Source of the DNA: Plumapathes pennacea
Lineage: Eukaryota; Cnidaria; Anthozoa; Antipatharia; Myriopathidae
Direction: 5' to 3'
NCBI GenBank assembly: GCA_964036295.1
Contig: OZ038464.1
Span: 25,462,508 to 25,526,507, forward strand
Length of the DNA stretch: 64,000 nt
This document shows positions 12,047 to 24,240 of the stretch, one piece after another. Positions within the stretch are counted from its first letter, which is position 1; every line of letters begins with the position of its first letter. Made by a program: the position numbers and the translations under genes. Below the pieces are notes generated by a model. That model was not told the DNA's origin, did not search any database, and saw only the letters and a program-made list of their open reading frames with translations.

Positions 12047-15000
12047 TGATTCGCAGTCCGCTCTGAGTGGTTAATTATGCGGATAATGATGTCCCCCACG
12101 GCAGCAATTGAGAGGCGTTCAACATATATAAAATAAAAACAAGATAAAAAAAAAAGATTTGTGGTTTACCACACTTGTACATGGGGCTGATTTCAGTAAA
12201 TTCTATTAGGTACGTTGTTGGCTAAAAACACCTTGTTCGTCAGGTTTTTTATTGTAGAAGTCTCAGAAAATTTACGATCGACTGATCGAAGTTGAAACAC
12301 TCAGCTCAACATTTTGTATTCAGTTTCATTTCTTGCACCGTCGTCCTCTGTGAATGGCAATCCAATCTGAACTGAGATAACCAGATTTATTTATTTTCTT
12401 ATTTTTGGCAAACAATAAACATATTATGGGTTTCTGCATGGGGTACTTGTGAAAAGAAACCGATTAAAATTGGACCATGGCTCTATAATTTTACTTTGTC
12501 GTAGCTGGTCCTGATTTCTTCTTAGTATCATCATAGCTAGTTAAAAAATCAAGCTATTGCAATAACCAACTATCTGCCATTATATCTAGCCAGAGGTTAA
12601 GCCAGCTGTGAATAGTTAATGACCTATAGGCTCTTTATAGTTTAATTTTCAATATCTTACACTGTTTCAGACCTAACTACAGGCTGGCTATATAACAAAC
12701 AATTTCTGCATAAATTAAAATTATTATAAAAATTTGGATGGCGCCCTAAACACTTGATCGAAATAATTTTCAATAAAAATAAGAACAATATGAAACAGAT
12801 TTATTCGTGTTACGGGAACTTGTAACCTGGAAGACGAAAACACTGAATTATTCTTGTTATTTATCCAACCTTGTATATCTATATGTTATTTCCTCTCATG
12901 GTTACTACGCCCTTTAAATGCATGGGACGAACTTTGAAGACAAATACTTGCTCAAATTAGTCTTATTTTACCATATCAGTCATCACTTCCTTACTCAAAA
13001 ATAAAATATAGATCGGCATGATATTCCTGGAAGGTAATAATGTAAAATGCATTTTGTGTGCGGAGGTGAGTCGTGCAGATATTTACTTTCACCGGCTGCC
13101 AAAAGCGTCAATACCAACCTGTAGCAACTGTGGTCAATAAATATGAAAGCTCTTGGCGAGTAAGACGCAGCAATAATAATTATAACGTCGTCAGTTAAGG
13201 CAAAATATTTTAGTTCTATAATTTGGGTTGGAAAGCTTCAATTGGTCACGTCAACTTCTTCTTATTTCTTGGGCCCTTTCTCCGTCCTATTTCTAATTCT
13301 TTCTTCGTGTTCTTCCTCTTCACACAAGCAAATAGATAAAAAGGTTGCTTTCCTTTGCCCTTTAATTTTCAAACTTTTTGCTCAAAGCGATTTAATTCTT
13401 ATCGTAACCCTAATTTGTCATCTTGGTTTCTGTATCTCAGTCCAAACACGAAGTCGTATCGGAGACAATCTGGTCTTCTTGTCCGTTTTCTCCTAAAACA
13501 GGAATAATAATGGATTTTCTCTTTTCACGAATTACAAAGTAAATTAACGTCAATTCCGGTAAACATCTAACGCAATTACTACGAGATGATTAGATGCCGA
13601 CTTATGTATAATGTATATGAGCCACTTCAAAGGAGAATTTTCCGGTACCATGGATAGAGCAACAGCTTTGTGTTCAGATCACAGCTCGGTACGAACGAAA
13701 ACTCGACGGGTGATTGAAGAAGAAGAAAGGAGAACCGCATCGCTTTTGTAATATGGTTACAGCATACAAAAAAATAATAAGATCTAAACGCCCACATAGA
13801 ATTAATTGAATTTCACCGTGTTTCTCTCTACAGCATCAAATGGGGCAAGACCTCCTGATGCCCGTTAATCGGTTATCAGCAGAAACGATCTGAAAAAGGC
13901 GTGATAAAATTTGCTGCTTAGGCCCCGTTTCCTTGTTAAGTCAGACGAAACTACGGGTCGGTACAGGTATTAACAACTTTACAAGTGTGAGCGATACTTT
14001 TACAGTCGTACGTTGTCTTGTTCTAAAAGCTAAAGTTATAAACTATCGAGTCTGGTGAAAGGGGGCCGTAACATTTAATGTGTTGATTTCAGCTCCTCTG
14101 ATAATTTTTCTACGTCACAAATGTTCAGGGGCGTGGGACCGAGTGAGAGACAGCCAGCTGGTCTTGAATTCAATATTTGTCCCCACTTCGAGAGCTGGCC
14201 AGGAGAACGGGCCAGAAGGAGCCAAGAAGCGACAAGCTTTATTTCAGGCGAGATAGTGTAGCTCACTAAAAAGTCCTGAGGTATCAGCCTTATAGCTTCG
14301 TCACTACTTCTATATCTGTTGTCATAACCATGACGTCTTCAAAGAATAAGAATTGACAAGATCGGGAGTTCAGAAGATCGACTTCGCCGAGTTCTTACCC
14401 GTCATGGCACACGAATTGGCAAAGACTGTATAATTATATTGGCCTACAGTCAATATAGAGAGGATATTCATTAGATCATCATTGGGACTTTAGCAACCGC
14501 TCATGAAAAATTCTTCTGTCAAGGGGATGATCGTTTTTCCATCCTTCTTTTATTCCCGAGTAATGTGGCCAACCATACTCACGACGAAAACATATGCACG
14601 AGTAATGTTGTGAGAATCGATAGAGTCGCCAGCAAATCATTTCAGTTGCTGGGAAAACGAAAATTAGGAGAGGAAATACTGATAAGGTTGCTAGATTATT
14701 TTCCTTACAGGAGTGGAAGAGTTATAACGACGGGTAACGTGGAGTGAGATCAACCATTTCACTCCGCCCCCCCCCCCCCCCCCCCAGCAGTTCATAATGC
14801 AGATTCTCCCAACCATTGAAGAGGAAAACGTATGAGTGATGTGGCGAGAGTTGAAAGTTCAATCAAAGGCATTCCAAACTAAAATTAGTTTTTCTATTGA
14901 GGACTTTCTTCACTTCGCTCATTTTGTAGAGACAGAATTTTCAAGCATGACTATAATTGTGCGAGATTTTGCGGAATCAAAAATTGCACTAATTCGCCAA

Positions 15001-15292
15001 ATATCAGAATATAACGATTATCAGCGAAAAAAGCCTAATCCACCAGATTTCATCAGTAATATTCTATATCTCCTTAACAATTCAAAACTAGCAATAGTCA
15101 AAACGAATGTCCACCCAATTCAAAATATGATTTACACACATACATACATGCACATGAACTTTTTTGACAAGTGTATTTAGCTATAAAGCTAGTAATTGGG
15201 GAAACAGATACTAAAATTTCTAAGTACTATACTAAGTTCTAAATTCTAAGTACAACTACTGTATTATTCTAAGAATAAACGGTAAATCTTAA
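12047..15292. other. Intergenic, no gene seen
   Basis: AT-rich sequence without a supported exon. It contains a poly-C run at about 14766-14786 inside a family 2 element fragment (about 14752-14840). Open frames such as the one starting near 14836 have no recognisable protein or splice context. Confidence 0.45.
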
Positions 15293-15925
15293 ACGCGGTA
15301 AATCTTGAAGATATTTCCTCAGATTCAGACACAAGGTGAAGAAATTCAGACACATGACTTACAAGTAACTGATTAAAGTGACTATTGGAAGAATCAGGTC
15401 CAAATGTTGTGTCTGAAATTCGGACACAAGACTTATAAGTAACAAGTAAAATGAATATTGGAAGAATCAGGTCCAAATGCTGTGTCTGAAAAATTTATGA
15501 ATAACAAGTAAAGTAAATATTGGAAGAATCAGGTCTAAATGTATGTGTCTGAAATTTAGACACAAGACTTATAAAGTAACAGGTAAAGTGAATATTGGAA
15601 GAATCAGGTCCAAATGTTTTGTCTGAAATTCACACAAGATTTATGAATAACAATTAGAGTGAATATTGGAAGAATCAGGTCTAAATGTATGTGTCTGAAA
15701 TTCAGACACCAGACTTATAAAGTAACCAGGTAAAGTGAATATTGGAAGAATCAGGTCCAAATGTTGTGTCTGAAATTCAGACACAAGATTTATGAATATA
15801 ACAAGTGAAGCGAATATTGGAAGAATAGGTCCAAATGTTGTGTCTGAAATTCAGACACAAGACTTATAAGTAATAAGTAACATGAATATTGGAAGAATCA
15901 GGTTCAAATGTTGTGTCTGATACTG
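15293..15925. repeat. Minisatellite, unit about 75-80 bases, about 8 copies
   Basis: The unit contains GAATATTGGAAGAATCAGGT, then CCAAATGTTGTGTCTGAAAT, then TCAGACACAAGACTTATAAG. It recurs head to tail with small indels. TGTGTCTGAAATTCAGACACA inside each unit is itself a near-perfect palindrome, so each repeat can fold into a hairpin. Confidence 0.9.
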
Positions 15926-17395
15926 TATGTTGTACCTCTGGTGTAATGTGAGACCGAAATTGAAAGGGTTTTAAAAAGGTTCAGTGAATGAGCCTTTGCC
16001 AGCAGTGGCTATAGATGAGAGGCTAAATGATTTGGCTTGTGAAGAATGAACACTTCGGGTGCCAGGAACAAAACTCGATAAGATCCCTATTCCACGTATA
16101 TATAGAAGTGTTAATTTCGTTATCGTGGTAGCTGTGTAAGCGATAGGCTGCTGATCAGGGTCGATGTTGAATCGAACAGTGCTACACACAGCTATTCTCA
16201 AAGAGTACATTCATTTGTGTAAATTTTATGTGAGTTATACTTTTGCTGTTACTGGGATCAAAACAAAGATTATCAGGAAGAATATTTATCGAAGAGCTGA
16301 GAGGGTAAAACGGAGGCAAAAATGAATCTAAACATTTCCATAGCGCAGGGAGATATTGGCGGCAGCTTCTGTCTATAGTAGAAAGAGTCGGAAAAGAACT
16401 TTTTTGACGGCCAATATGCTGACAGGTATGAGCCGGTCCACAAAATCACCATAACAACTGTTAGATAATCTTCCTTGCACAGCTTCAGGTCCTGTTGAGG
16501 TCATCTACGTGTAGGCGCGTTTACACGGTCGAGTATATCTCATTCAAACAAGAGTACCGCCTTTTCAGTTCTAATTGTGAAAACCCACACTTTGCCCTAA
16601 ATACCGGTCAAAAGCATAACCCTACAAGTGAAAAGAAGGTAAGAGCGATTTGTTTAATTATAAAACTATACTTTTACAACTCGCTGGTAGATCGAATGAT
16701 TGGCTAGCAAGTTGACTGTGGTATAGAGCTTCATGTTTTTATTTTCTTTCTTTGTTTATTTTACCAAGCACAAAAAGAATAGTTGCAAATGGAATTATAA
16801 AGACAAAAATGTGTCTTAGTTTGCTCTGGTTATAATTTGCGAGGAAAGTACTATGAGACAGTTATGAGGGCTACGTGAAGTGCATGGCAGCCCTGGCTCA
16901 CAGTGACGGGTACCCGTCATGTCCGCCCTTGTTGACATCAAATTCATTGTGCACCCGTGTTTGTTACTTTTCTCAAATGAATTTGGTACATGAAAAACAA
17001 TTGGAAAATGAGACCAAATGTATCACTGCCTTTAAACGGGGCTATAAGGTAAGCATCGCCTTTATGAGCCTGGCACTTCCAGGACCTTACTATTAAACTT
17101 AAATAACTTTTTCTTTCATTTCTTGCCTAGAAATATGTTACGGCGAGGAGAATTTGGTTTTCAGTAAAAACTGATAGAACTATAAATTCTCGTTCATCAA
17201 ACATTTTCTTCTTGAGTTTGTAGGAATTTTTGCGTTATAAGCTTGTGATTGAAAGGGCCCTAAATGATCCGTAATATAGCTAAATTAGCGTAGTCATTAG
17301 CCAAACTCGGCTGACTAGCCCCATATTAAGGCGTCACACGTTTGAATACATCTTTCCTGCCGTTGAAATAGTTGAATACTGACGCATTGCGTTTC
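15926..17395. other. Intergenic with two possible cysteine-containing exons (+)
   Basis: Two plus-strand segments end at good donors. One is about 16549-16638 (ending in GAAAAGAAG before GTAAGAGC). The other is about 16862-17049, which encodes several cysteines, including CPPLLTSNSLCTRVCYF, before GTAAGC. They could belong to an unrecognised secreted cysteine-rich gene. No signal-peptide exon or end was found and the acceptors are weak, so I do not call a gene. A family 2 fragment lies near 17090-17262. Confidence 0.3.
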
Positions 17396-17746
17396 AGGCC
17401 TCGTCCACACGGATGCGTTTTCAAAAGTTTGTTTGGCGTTTCACTGAAAACGGAATTAAAGTATTGCGTCCACACGACATCGTTTTCAGATGAACAACCG
17501 TTTTCAAAAGTTTGCGTTTTCAGTGAAATTACTCCGTCCACACGAAAACAAATCTGGCGGGCGCTTTGAAATGTTTGCGTTTCACCCGTCCACGCGTATC
17601 GTATTCAAAAGTTTCCACTCTAAAGAGCGTTTTCAAAAGTTTCCGTTTTCGTGACCGTATTCACCGGATACGTGTGGACGGAAGGCCAATCCGCAAAGAA
17701 AAGTTTGCGTTTTCGTAGAAAAACGGATACGTGTGGACGGGGTCTC
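17396..17746. mobile_element. Foldback/MITE-like element, family 4
   Basis: The left end is GGCCTCGTCCACACGGATGC. The right end reads ATACGTGTGGACGGGGTCTC, its inverted counterpart. The inside repeats CCGTTTTCAAAAGTTTGCGT-like motifs in both orientations. Confidence 0.75.
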
Positions 17747-18828
17747 ATATGATAAAGACAACTCGTTTGGTAGTAATATGTTTATTTTCTTACGCTGGAC
17801 CTGAGAGGCGTCAAAGCGATTCCAAAATTATCACGGTTCAATGGCTCGAGACCGACAAAACTAAAAACCAACAGATGAACAAAAACAGCCAACGATAGTC
17901 CCTCTTTAAAAAGAATACGTTAACAATCTACCAGATCCCCAATCTCGGGTGTTTGAGAGGCACGGTAAGATTTCTCAGTTAATAAGACTGAGTACCTTGG
18001 AATACCAAGTATTTTAATGTAAACATGTGCTATGGTTCGTAGCTGATGTTGACTATTATAATTTTTCGCAAAAACGAGGTCAACATGTCAACTAAAATTG
18101 TTTATCTAAAAGTGAAAACCATGAGTCAGAACATACAACTTGTCTTGGTTAGAAAGAAAAAAACTCTAAAAAAGCATTTTAGAGTAGAAATCCGACCGAG
18201 AATCAGCCGCTTCGCAACGGCAATAGTTGATTTTACGTGATTATAACTGAATTATCGGCCTATATTTTCCTTTTTATTTGTACAATTTCCACTTAGCAAC
18301 TGTTGAGCTATATTCCAACTATGTTCTGATAAAGGTCCAAACGAACCCCAAGAATGCATGATGAAAAGAAATTAGTTTTTACGCAAATTGTATCAAAGAA
18401 TATCGGATGTAGATCCCTAGTCTGAAGTGATTCTGCCAGCTTTCATTTTATTTTAGCAAGTGTGTACAGCAACTCGCCTCAGTCGACAAGTGCACTTTAC
18501 TAATGGCCAAATGGAATAATCTCCTGAAGCCCTTAGGTGGCACAACGACATAAAGTTAATTTCATTTGACATCTATTTACTATTTACATACATGAAGGAT
18601 TTCTAGTTAATACGGTTGAATGGCTGGCCGGCTTAATATTTAAACAGAAAACACTACTGGTTTAAGTGTGGGCTTGTGTTTTTAACGTAATGAAGCATCT
18701 ATGTTTCTAACAAATGACACCCCTTCCTTTCAGGGTACCCGTTGCCTCTCAATACCAATAACTGACAACAACTGGTGGACCAGTGTTTTCTCCGCTGACA
18801 TAGAGAACAGTTCTAAGCTTAGACGAGT

Positions 18829-21800
18829 ATGCGGCTTCTCGTCGCCACCGGTCTTGTGTTCGTTGTACTTTCCCTTGGTAAGTAGGAGCTGCTCTACTCT
18901 TTGTTGTAATTTATTTTCTTATTCCCTCCGTTTAGCAAAAGAATTTTGCCCCTCACCAGACTCCTTAGTATGTGAGCGTAATTAATTCGTCCACGACTTT
19001 AAAACTTTTCTTTCTTAGAAGTTCTTAGAAACACAAGAAAATTTGTCTGAACAAGAGAGAAATGTTGGTTTGAATGTTCAGAGTTAACACTGCTGCTTGA
19101 AATTGTTGTTTATAGTTTAAAATGAGGTCATTACGGTCAAGAGATATACACTGACGGATTGTCAATAGTATCGTAAACAATCTATGGAGCCGGAAAACTG
19201 ATAAAACCGCAATACTGTCCGAGTAAAGCAAACAACAAACAAAAGTTAACAGGGAAGGGAACACTCAACATGTACAGTCCATTGTTAAGTACTAATAGTT
19301 TAGGACGGAACCCAGTGCTATATATGTTACTCCAGAAAAAAATCCGACGAGATCAAAATGGTACACTCGGGTGGTTGATTTTGGACAGAAAAGCGTTAGA
19401 TGTGTGAAGAAACCCAGAAACAAAGAGATTTGTATGGGATCATTTGTACCCGTTTAATGACCCATATCTCAGCCGTCGTTTATGGAAACTACCTCCTCGT
19501 ACTATGACTACCCTGCTAGACAGAGGTTTCCTGCGAATTCGATTTTCATCGAGCATGCGCAAAGATACGTCGCGTATTTGAATTTGACATTGCGCACGCG
19601 CGAAACCAAAGGATGTAATCAGATGACTCGTAAACAACCAGCAGTGGTTTCTATTCAAATTGTTCGTCTACGGCTATGGACGGCGGATTGTCAAAAATAG
19701 AACAGTCGCGTGCAGAAGTTCGCTTCTTCTCGGAACCTCTATTCAGCAGGGTAAAATTTGACTAGCTGTTGCTGGAAGATTAGCCAAAGTAAAGACGTTC
19801 TAAAACAGTTTGTGACGTCATCACTTCCGTACTCTATACACGGATACGCTACATGACGTGACGCGAGGTTTTCGTATTACCAGTTGACGCTCAGCAACAG
19901 GAAGTAGAACGAACGACCGGAAATGACGTGACAGAGGAGGAGCCCCACCCTTACACCATCTCGTTCTTCACTTTCCCGCGCCAACAAATCATTGACCTGC
20001 CCCAGTTGAAGACACACTCAGCACTGCCCCATAAGGCCAACAAAAATATTAGTCAAGGTGGGTCTTAATCCTTGAAAAGTGCGTAATTAACACGGTGCAA
20101 AGCATTCCCCACCCCACCCACCACACACTATGGGATGTATAAATATTCTGAGCTTGTGAATCGGTACTTTAGTACGCAAGCCATAAATAAAAGAATCGAT
20201 AATAATGTAACAAGGCCTTGCAGGGAGGAATTAGCTTCTTGCGAGAGGTGCCTTGTCACAGTCCGGGATCTTTATATTGATTAGATCAGGACTAGCAGTC
20301 AGAACTCCTTGTCTTTTATTTCGGTCCGAAGACCTTCACCAACCGACTCTCAGGCAAAACTACCCGTCAAAGGAAAGGACGCGAATACTAATAATGCTCT
20401 TAACCAATAGTAGTTGGACAAGTCAAGTCCGGCTGGACAAAGAAAAAAGTTTACAGGATATTAATTCTAACACCTCTGGACCTGTCTACTCATTTCATAT
20501 TCTGTTCACTTTGCATCACAAGCAGAGTTCACACCTACAATCAGCGACAAAAGTCTTGGGACACTCGCACAGTTTCAGTAATTTCTCTACTGTTTCAGTT
20601 GAAAGACAACCCCCCTCCCCCCTTTCAACGTTGAAGTGGCCTGAACTTGTTTTCCCAAACACACGCAACATTGTACAGAGGGGAGGGGGGAGAAAAATGG
20701 TTTCGCGCCTTTCAGTGGGCTTAGTCAATGACTTGTGTCTGAGATACATCAATTTTTGAAAGTGTCCCAAGAACTTTTGTCACTGATTGTAGATCTGAGA
20801 AGCTGGCAAAACTAGATTTCAAAAGTTTCAAAGTGCCTTCCTTTTGCGTAAAACTGCTCCGTAACAATAATGTCTGTCATAAATTTGAGACCTCACATAA
20901 CTTTAGGCACAATGTTTAGAAATAAGTTTTGATTTTCTACCCTGTTGCTTGCAAAACTGAACTGCAAAAGGTTCATTCTCGGCAACTCGGCAGAGGTAAT
21001 TTCAAGCAGCAGATGTTGATGTGGGTTAAGTAAAGTTTCATAAAAATCGAATTAAAAAAATGCAATAACGAGCACTGACAACAAATGAACTTATTTTTGT
21101 TCAATTTCTCTTGGTTAAGCTGACCATGCGGCAAGTGGAGACTCAGCTCCTAGTGACGACATGGATACGTCATTCCAGCATGGAAGCATTAAACACCCAG
21201 CGCACGAAATGTACCCCACGTGTCACCACTGCGCAAAGAACTCCACATACCAAGAATGCGTGAACAAAAGAACGGCAGTAAAATGTGACAAAGGCCTATC
21301 AAACATCTGCTTTACTCGAAGTACCAAGAGGGGGAACATAATGCACTATGAAATGGGATGCGCAACCCACAGACAGTGCAAGAGAGCGCGATCAACGCCG
21401 TGTAGACGTGAGTACTTGCATCCTGCGATCACCCTAATTATCGAGTCAGCGGTCATTGCACAAAAAACAGGGACATCAGATTCAAGTTTAGTTTAGTTTA
21501 GTTTAGTTTTTTTTTTTTTTTTTTTTTTTGTTGCAGTTCGTGCAACGCTTTTAAAACTAAGACTTAGACCTCGTAAATATTTAGTTCAGTGATTTTATAG
21601 TATACAACCCTAGCATGCCGTAACTGAATATTGTTTCCTCGGCCAATCAGTACAATCAAGAATAAAAAGTCAGTTTGTCCATGATTCCAACGTCTGTTAG
21701 ATCAAAGCCGACTGTGTGAAAACGTTTGGTTTTGCTACGCATTCTTATTGATCGGAGCAGGCTTTGCAATGATTTTCAGCCAATCAGGAATAGCTGCAAA

Positions 21801-22274
21801 AGGCACCCACAATATGCTTTAGCCGGCTGGTCCAGCAATTGCGAATTGTGTTTGATCGTTCCACCGATGGTGTTTTCTTGCAGCCTCTGTGATTATCACC
21901 GGGAATGATATTTTATTACGAGATCAATGCTTACACGACGCCCGTTGAGCAGTAAAGCTTCATCCTATCATCAAATGAAGATACATTTCACTTTGCTTTA
22001 GTGCATTTTCCATAAACTAAACTTGTTAGACGGAATTGAGTGTGCAATGTTTTCGGTGAAAAATCGCCTTATTCTTTTCTCCTTTCCTCTTCTAGCTCAC
22101 ACGAAGCACTGTTTCACATGTTGCCAGTGGAGTCAATGTAACTCCCAGCCCCACCACGGTAATCAAGACGACATAGCGTATTCAATGTGGAGCAAAGGTC
22201 ACGTGACAGCAACTACCGGCTGGACTTTAGTAGTTACCAGTCTTCTACCAGTTGTTTGTATGTATCTCTTGTAA
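18829..22274 (+). CDS. GPI-anchored three-finger (Ly6/uPAR-type) surface protein
   Basis: Exons 18829-18877, 21120-21407 and 22096-22274 join in consistent phase to give 171 residues. Residues 1-17 (MRLLVATGLVFVVLSLA) are a signal peptide. After an acidic linker comes a cysteine-rich domain beginning CHHCAKNSTYQEC and continuing through CDKGLSNIC and a GC...C stretch. It closes in exon 3 with TCC...CN, the CC-x(n)-CN ending of the three-finger fold. The C-terminus (WTLVVTSLLPVVCMYLL) is a hydrophobic tail without a cytoplasmic part, as in GPI-attachment signals. An acceptor at 18733 suggests the start exon also carries 5' UTR. Ly6/uPAR proteins act as surface ligands or modulators; the partner here is unknown. 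An element of family 3 sits in intron 1. Confidence 0.88.
20526..20798. mobile_element. Inverted-repeat element, family 3 (copy 2)
   Basis: The left arm contains ACAAAAGTCTTGGGACACT and the right arm AGTGTCCCAAGAACTTTTGT, inverted. Outer parts (CACACCTACAATCAG against CTGATTGTAGATCTG) also pair. It lies within intron 1 of the three-finger protein gene. Confidence 0.75.
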
Positions 22275-22607
22275 ACGAGATATGTACGTGACGATACACA
22301 ACGATATGTTTTATCTACTTTCTGGTGCTTATAACGTACCTACAGTATGAACTGAAAAGTCTGCAAAACTTCAATAAGCAAAACTCATCTGTAGAAAGCA
22401 AGATCGTGCTTATTGTAAAAAGGTGTAAATATCTTCTTCATTCTAAGCCCTAGAGAGACTTAACGGGCATAATTAACATTATTTCTTGATAAACATTTTT
22501 AGCTAGTGATTAGTTAATTTTAGAGCTTGAAAGGAATGCGTCGGCAAAATCATTAACACAATACTACTAATCGCAAAAGACAAAAGGCACACGTGGATAT
22601 GAGAAAA

Positions 22608-22641
22608 TGATCATGGTATGATCTAAATCATACCATGATCA
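22608..22641. repeat. Perfect hairpin
   Basis: TGATCATGGTATGAT and its exact reverse complement are separated by the loop CTAA (15-base arms, 4-base loop). It is not next to a gene end I can place. A short degenerate run of TTAGGG-like sequence follows. Confidence 0.85.
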
Positions 22642-22667
22642 CTAAAATTAAGTTAGCTAAATCTGTG

Positions 22668-22712
22668 CTAAGATTAGGATTAGAGTTAAGGTTAGGGTTA
22701 GATTTAAGGCTT
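22668..22712. repeat. Short degenerate telomere-like tract
   Basis: The run reads GATTAGGATTAGAGTTAAGG followed by TTAGGGTTAG and drifts away after it. TTAGGG is the telomere unit of cnidarians and most animals. This is too short and degenerate to be a telomere. Confidence 0.45.
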
Positions 22713-23585
22713 GGTTAGCACATGATCTATACCCAATAGGCGTGGAAAAAAAGAGGACAAAAATATTCATTGTAAAGTCTTCTGACTGTTAAATATTAGA
22801 GATGAATTAAATTGCTTTCGTTTGTTATCTTTGTTTGAATATTCTCTGCCTTTGCTTTTTTACAATTTTTGCGGGTGTGGAATACGAGGTTTATTGGTTT
22901 AAAGCTGAGTGAATACTTCCCTCAATATATAAAACAATTTACTAGATTATAAATCTACAGTTCTCACAAGAACTACCATATGTCACTCTTTACAGGTGAT
23001 GTGAGCAGACAATAAAAACAGAAAACTTACAAAAATCGAGAGCAATTCATGGCAGACATCCGCACTTTACTCACAACAAATTTATAAGCGATCATCAGTG
23101 ATGATTTTCAAAACCAGAGTCACGCGTTTTTTCTTTTTTTTTTTTTAAATAACGGACTTTATTCATTTGTTCGGATTTAAAAAGTCAATGCAGTCACAAT
23201 GAGCTCTGAGATATGGGCTTTTGAAGTTCACATTTCTCCATATTAAACACTCTTTTTTGGTGTAAGTTCGTCTTATTTGGAACTAAAGGAAAACAAGAGA
23301 GTTAGTAGAAGTATGGGCTGTCTGGAATTTGAACTGTCTCTATCTTTACTTTCAGTAGTGCAGCGACTTCAAATTTTGTACAAGTTTTTGTAGCAGCTGA
23401 TAAATTGCATGATGTCGTCTGAAGGTTCGAATGTAAAAGGTTTGCAAAATGATGACGACACACTTTACCATTATATAGCTGTCCCGTATGTAAGGGGCTT
23501 GGTGACCTCCCCCTTTCCATGACGAGTCCCCTTGGAAATCATGGTATACACACGCTGGATATTCTCTAGTGCAATCTGAATTCAA

Positions 23586-24240
23586 TCAAACACGAAGCTT
23601 GTGATGGAGGAATGACTTGGCATCCTCTTCTGTAAGCAAAATATCAACTGCAGAAAGAAAACAAAACCATTTAAAATAACAGGATTAATAAGCTCCATAT
23701 AAAAAATATGATCCCAATAATATTCTTTAACTTCTATAGTGGCGGCTTGAATAAGCCATTTTCACGAAATTATGCGCAGTAGCTTATGGTACCTTTTATT
23801 TCCCGAGAAAACGATTGGCTTCGAACTCAATCTCCCACTGAATTAGACTTTGTTTCTACATAATTCCAGTATGACCAGTAAAACGGCATGATAGATGATT
23901 ATGTTTCCTCACCTGCGCGAGTTATTACACTTCGTCTTCTTGTACCGTGCGTCTTCTCTCTGTCTTGTTCAAATAATTCGTGATGGTCCTCAGCACCTTC
24001 CTGGAGTTTATAATGAAAATCGTTGTAATTTTCATGGAAGTGTTCGTCCATGTCGTGATGGTGCTCGTGTATTGACTCCATTCTGTCCTTGTACAGTTCG
24101 TACTGCTGTTTTAGCTGTTCGTTCGAGTGCTCGTAAAATTCGTGCGGATATCCATAGGGGATGACGCCCCATGCGTGACTTTGACAGAGCGCCTTCAGTA
24201 TCGTCACCAAGGTAAGGATCTGTTTTGTTGCGATAGACAT
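23586..24240 (-). CDS. Secreted His/Glu-rich peptide precursor with C-terminal carboxylation-signal-like motif
   Basis: Exon 1 is 23913-24240 and exon 2 is 23586-23647. The phase-1 junction fits and gives 129 residues ending at TGA. Residues 1-23 form a signal peptide, with cleavage likely after SHA. Residues 24-100 carry about 12 His and 13 Glu, with HEHHHDMDEHFHENYNDFHY as the core, and no cysteine. RRR at 101-103 is a likely proprotein-convertase site. The C-terminal tail VDILLTEEDAKSFLHHKLRV has the spacing hydrophobic-x5-Ala-x3-Leu seen in gamma-carboxylase recognition sites of vitamin K-dependent proteins. I know no close relative. Metal or calcium binding by the His/Glu region is inferred from composition only. 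Confidence 0.75.

Noticed and set aside
14836-15180. 114-residue plus-strand open frame
   Set aside because: It starts inside a family 2 fragment and shows no protein-family features.
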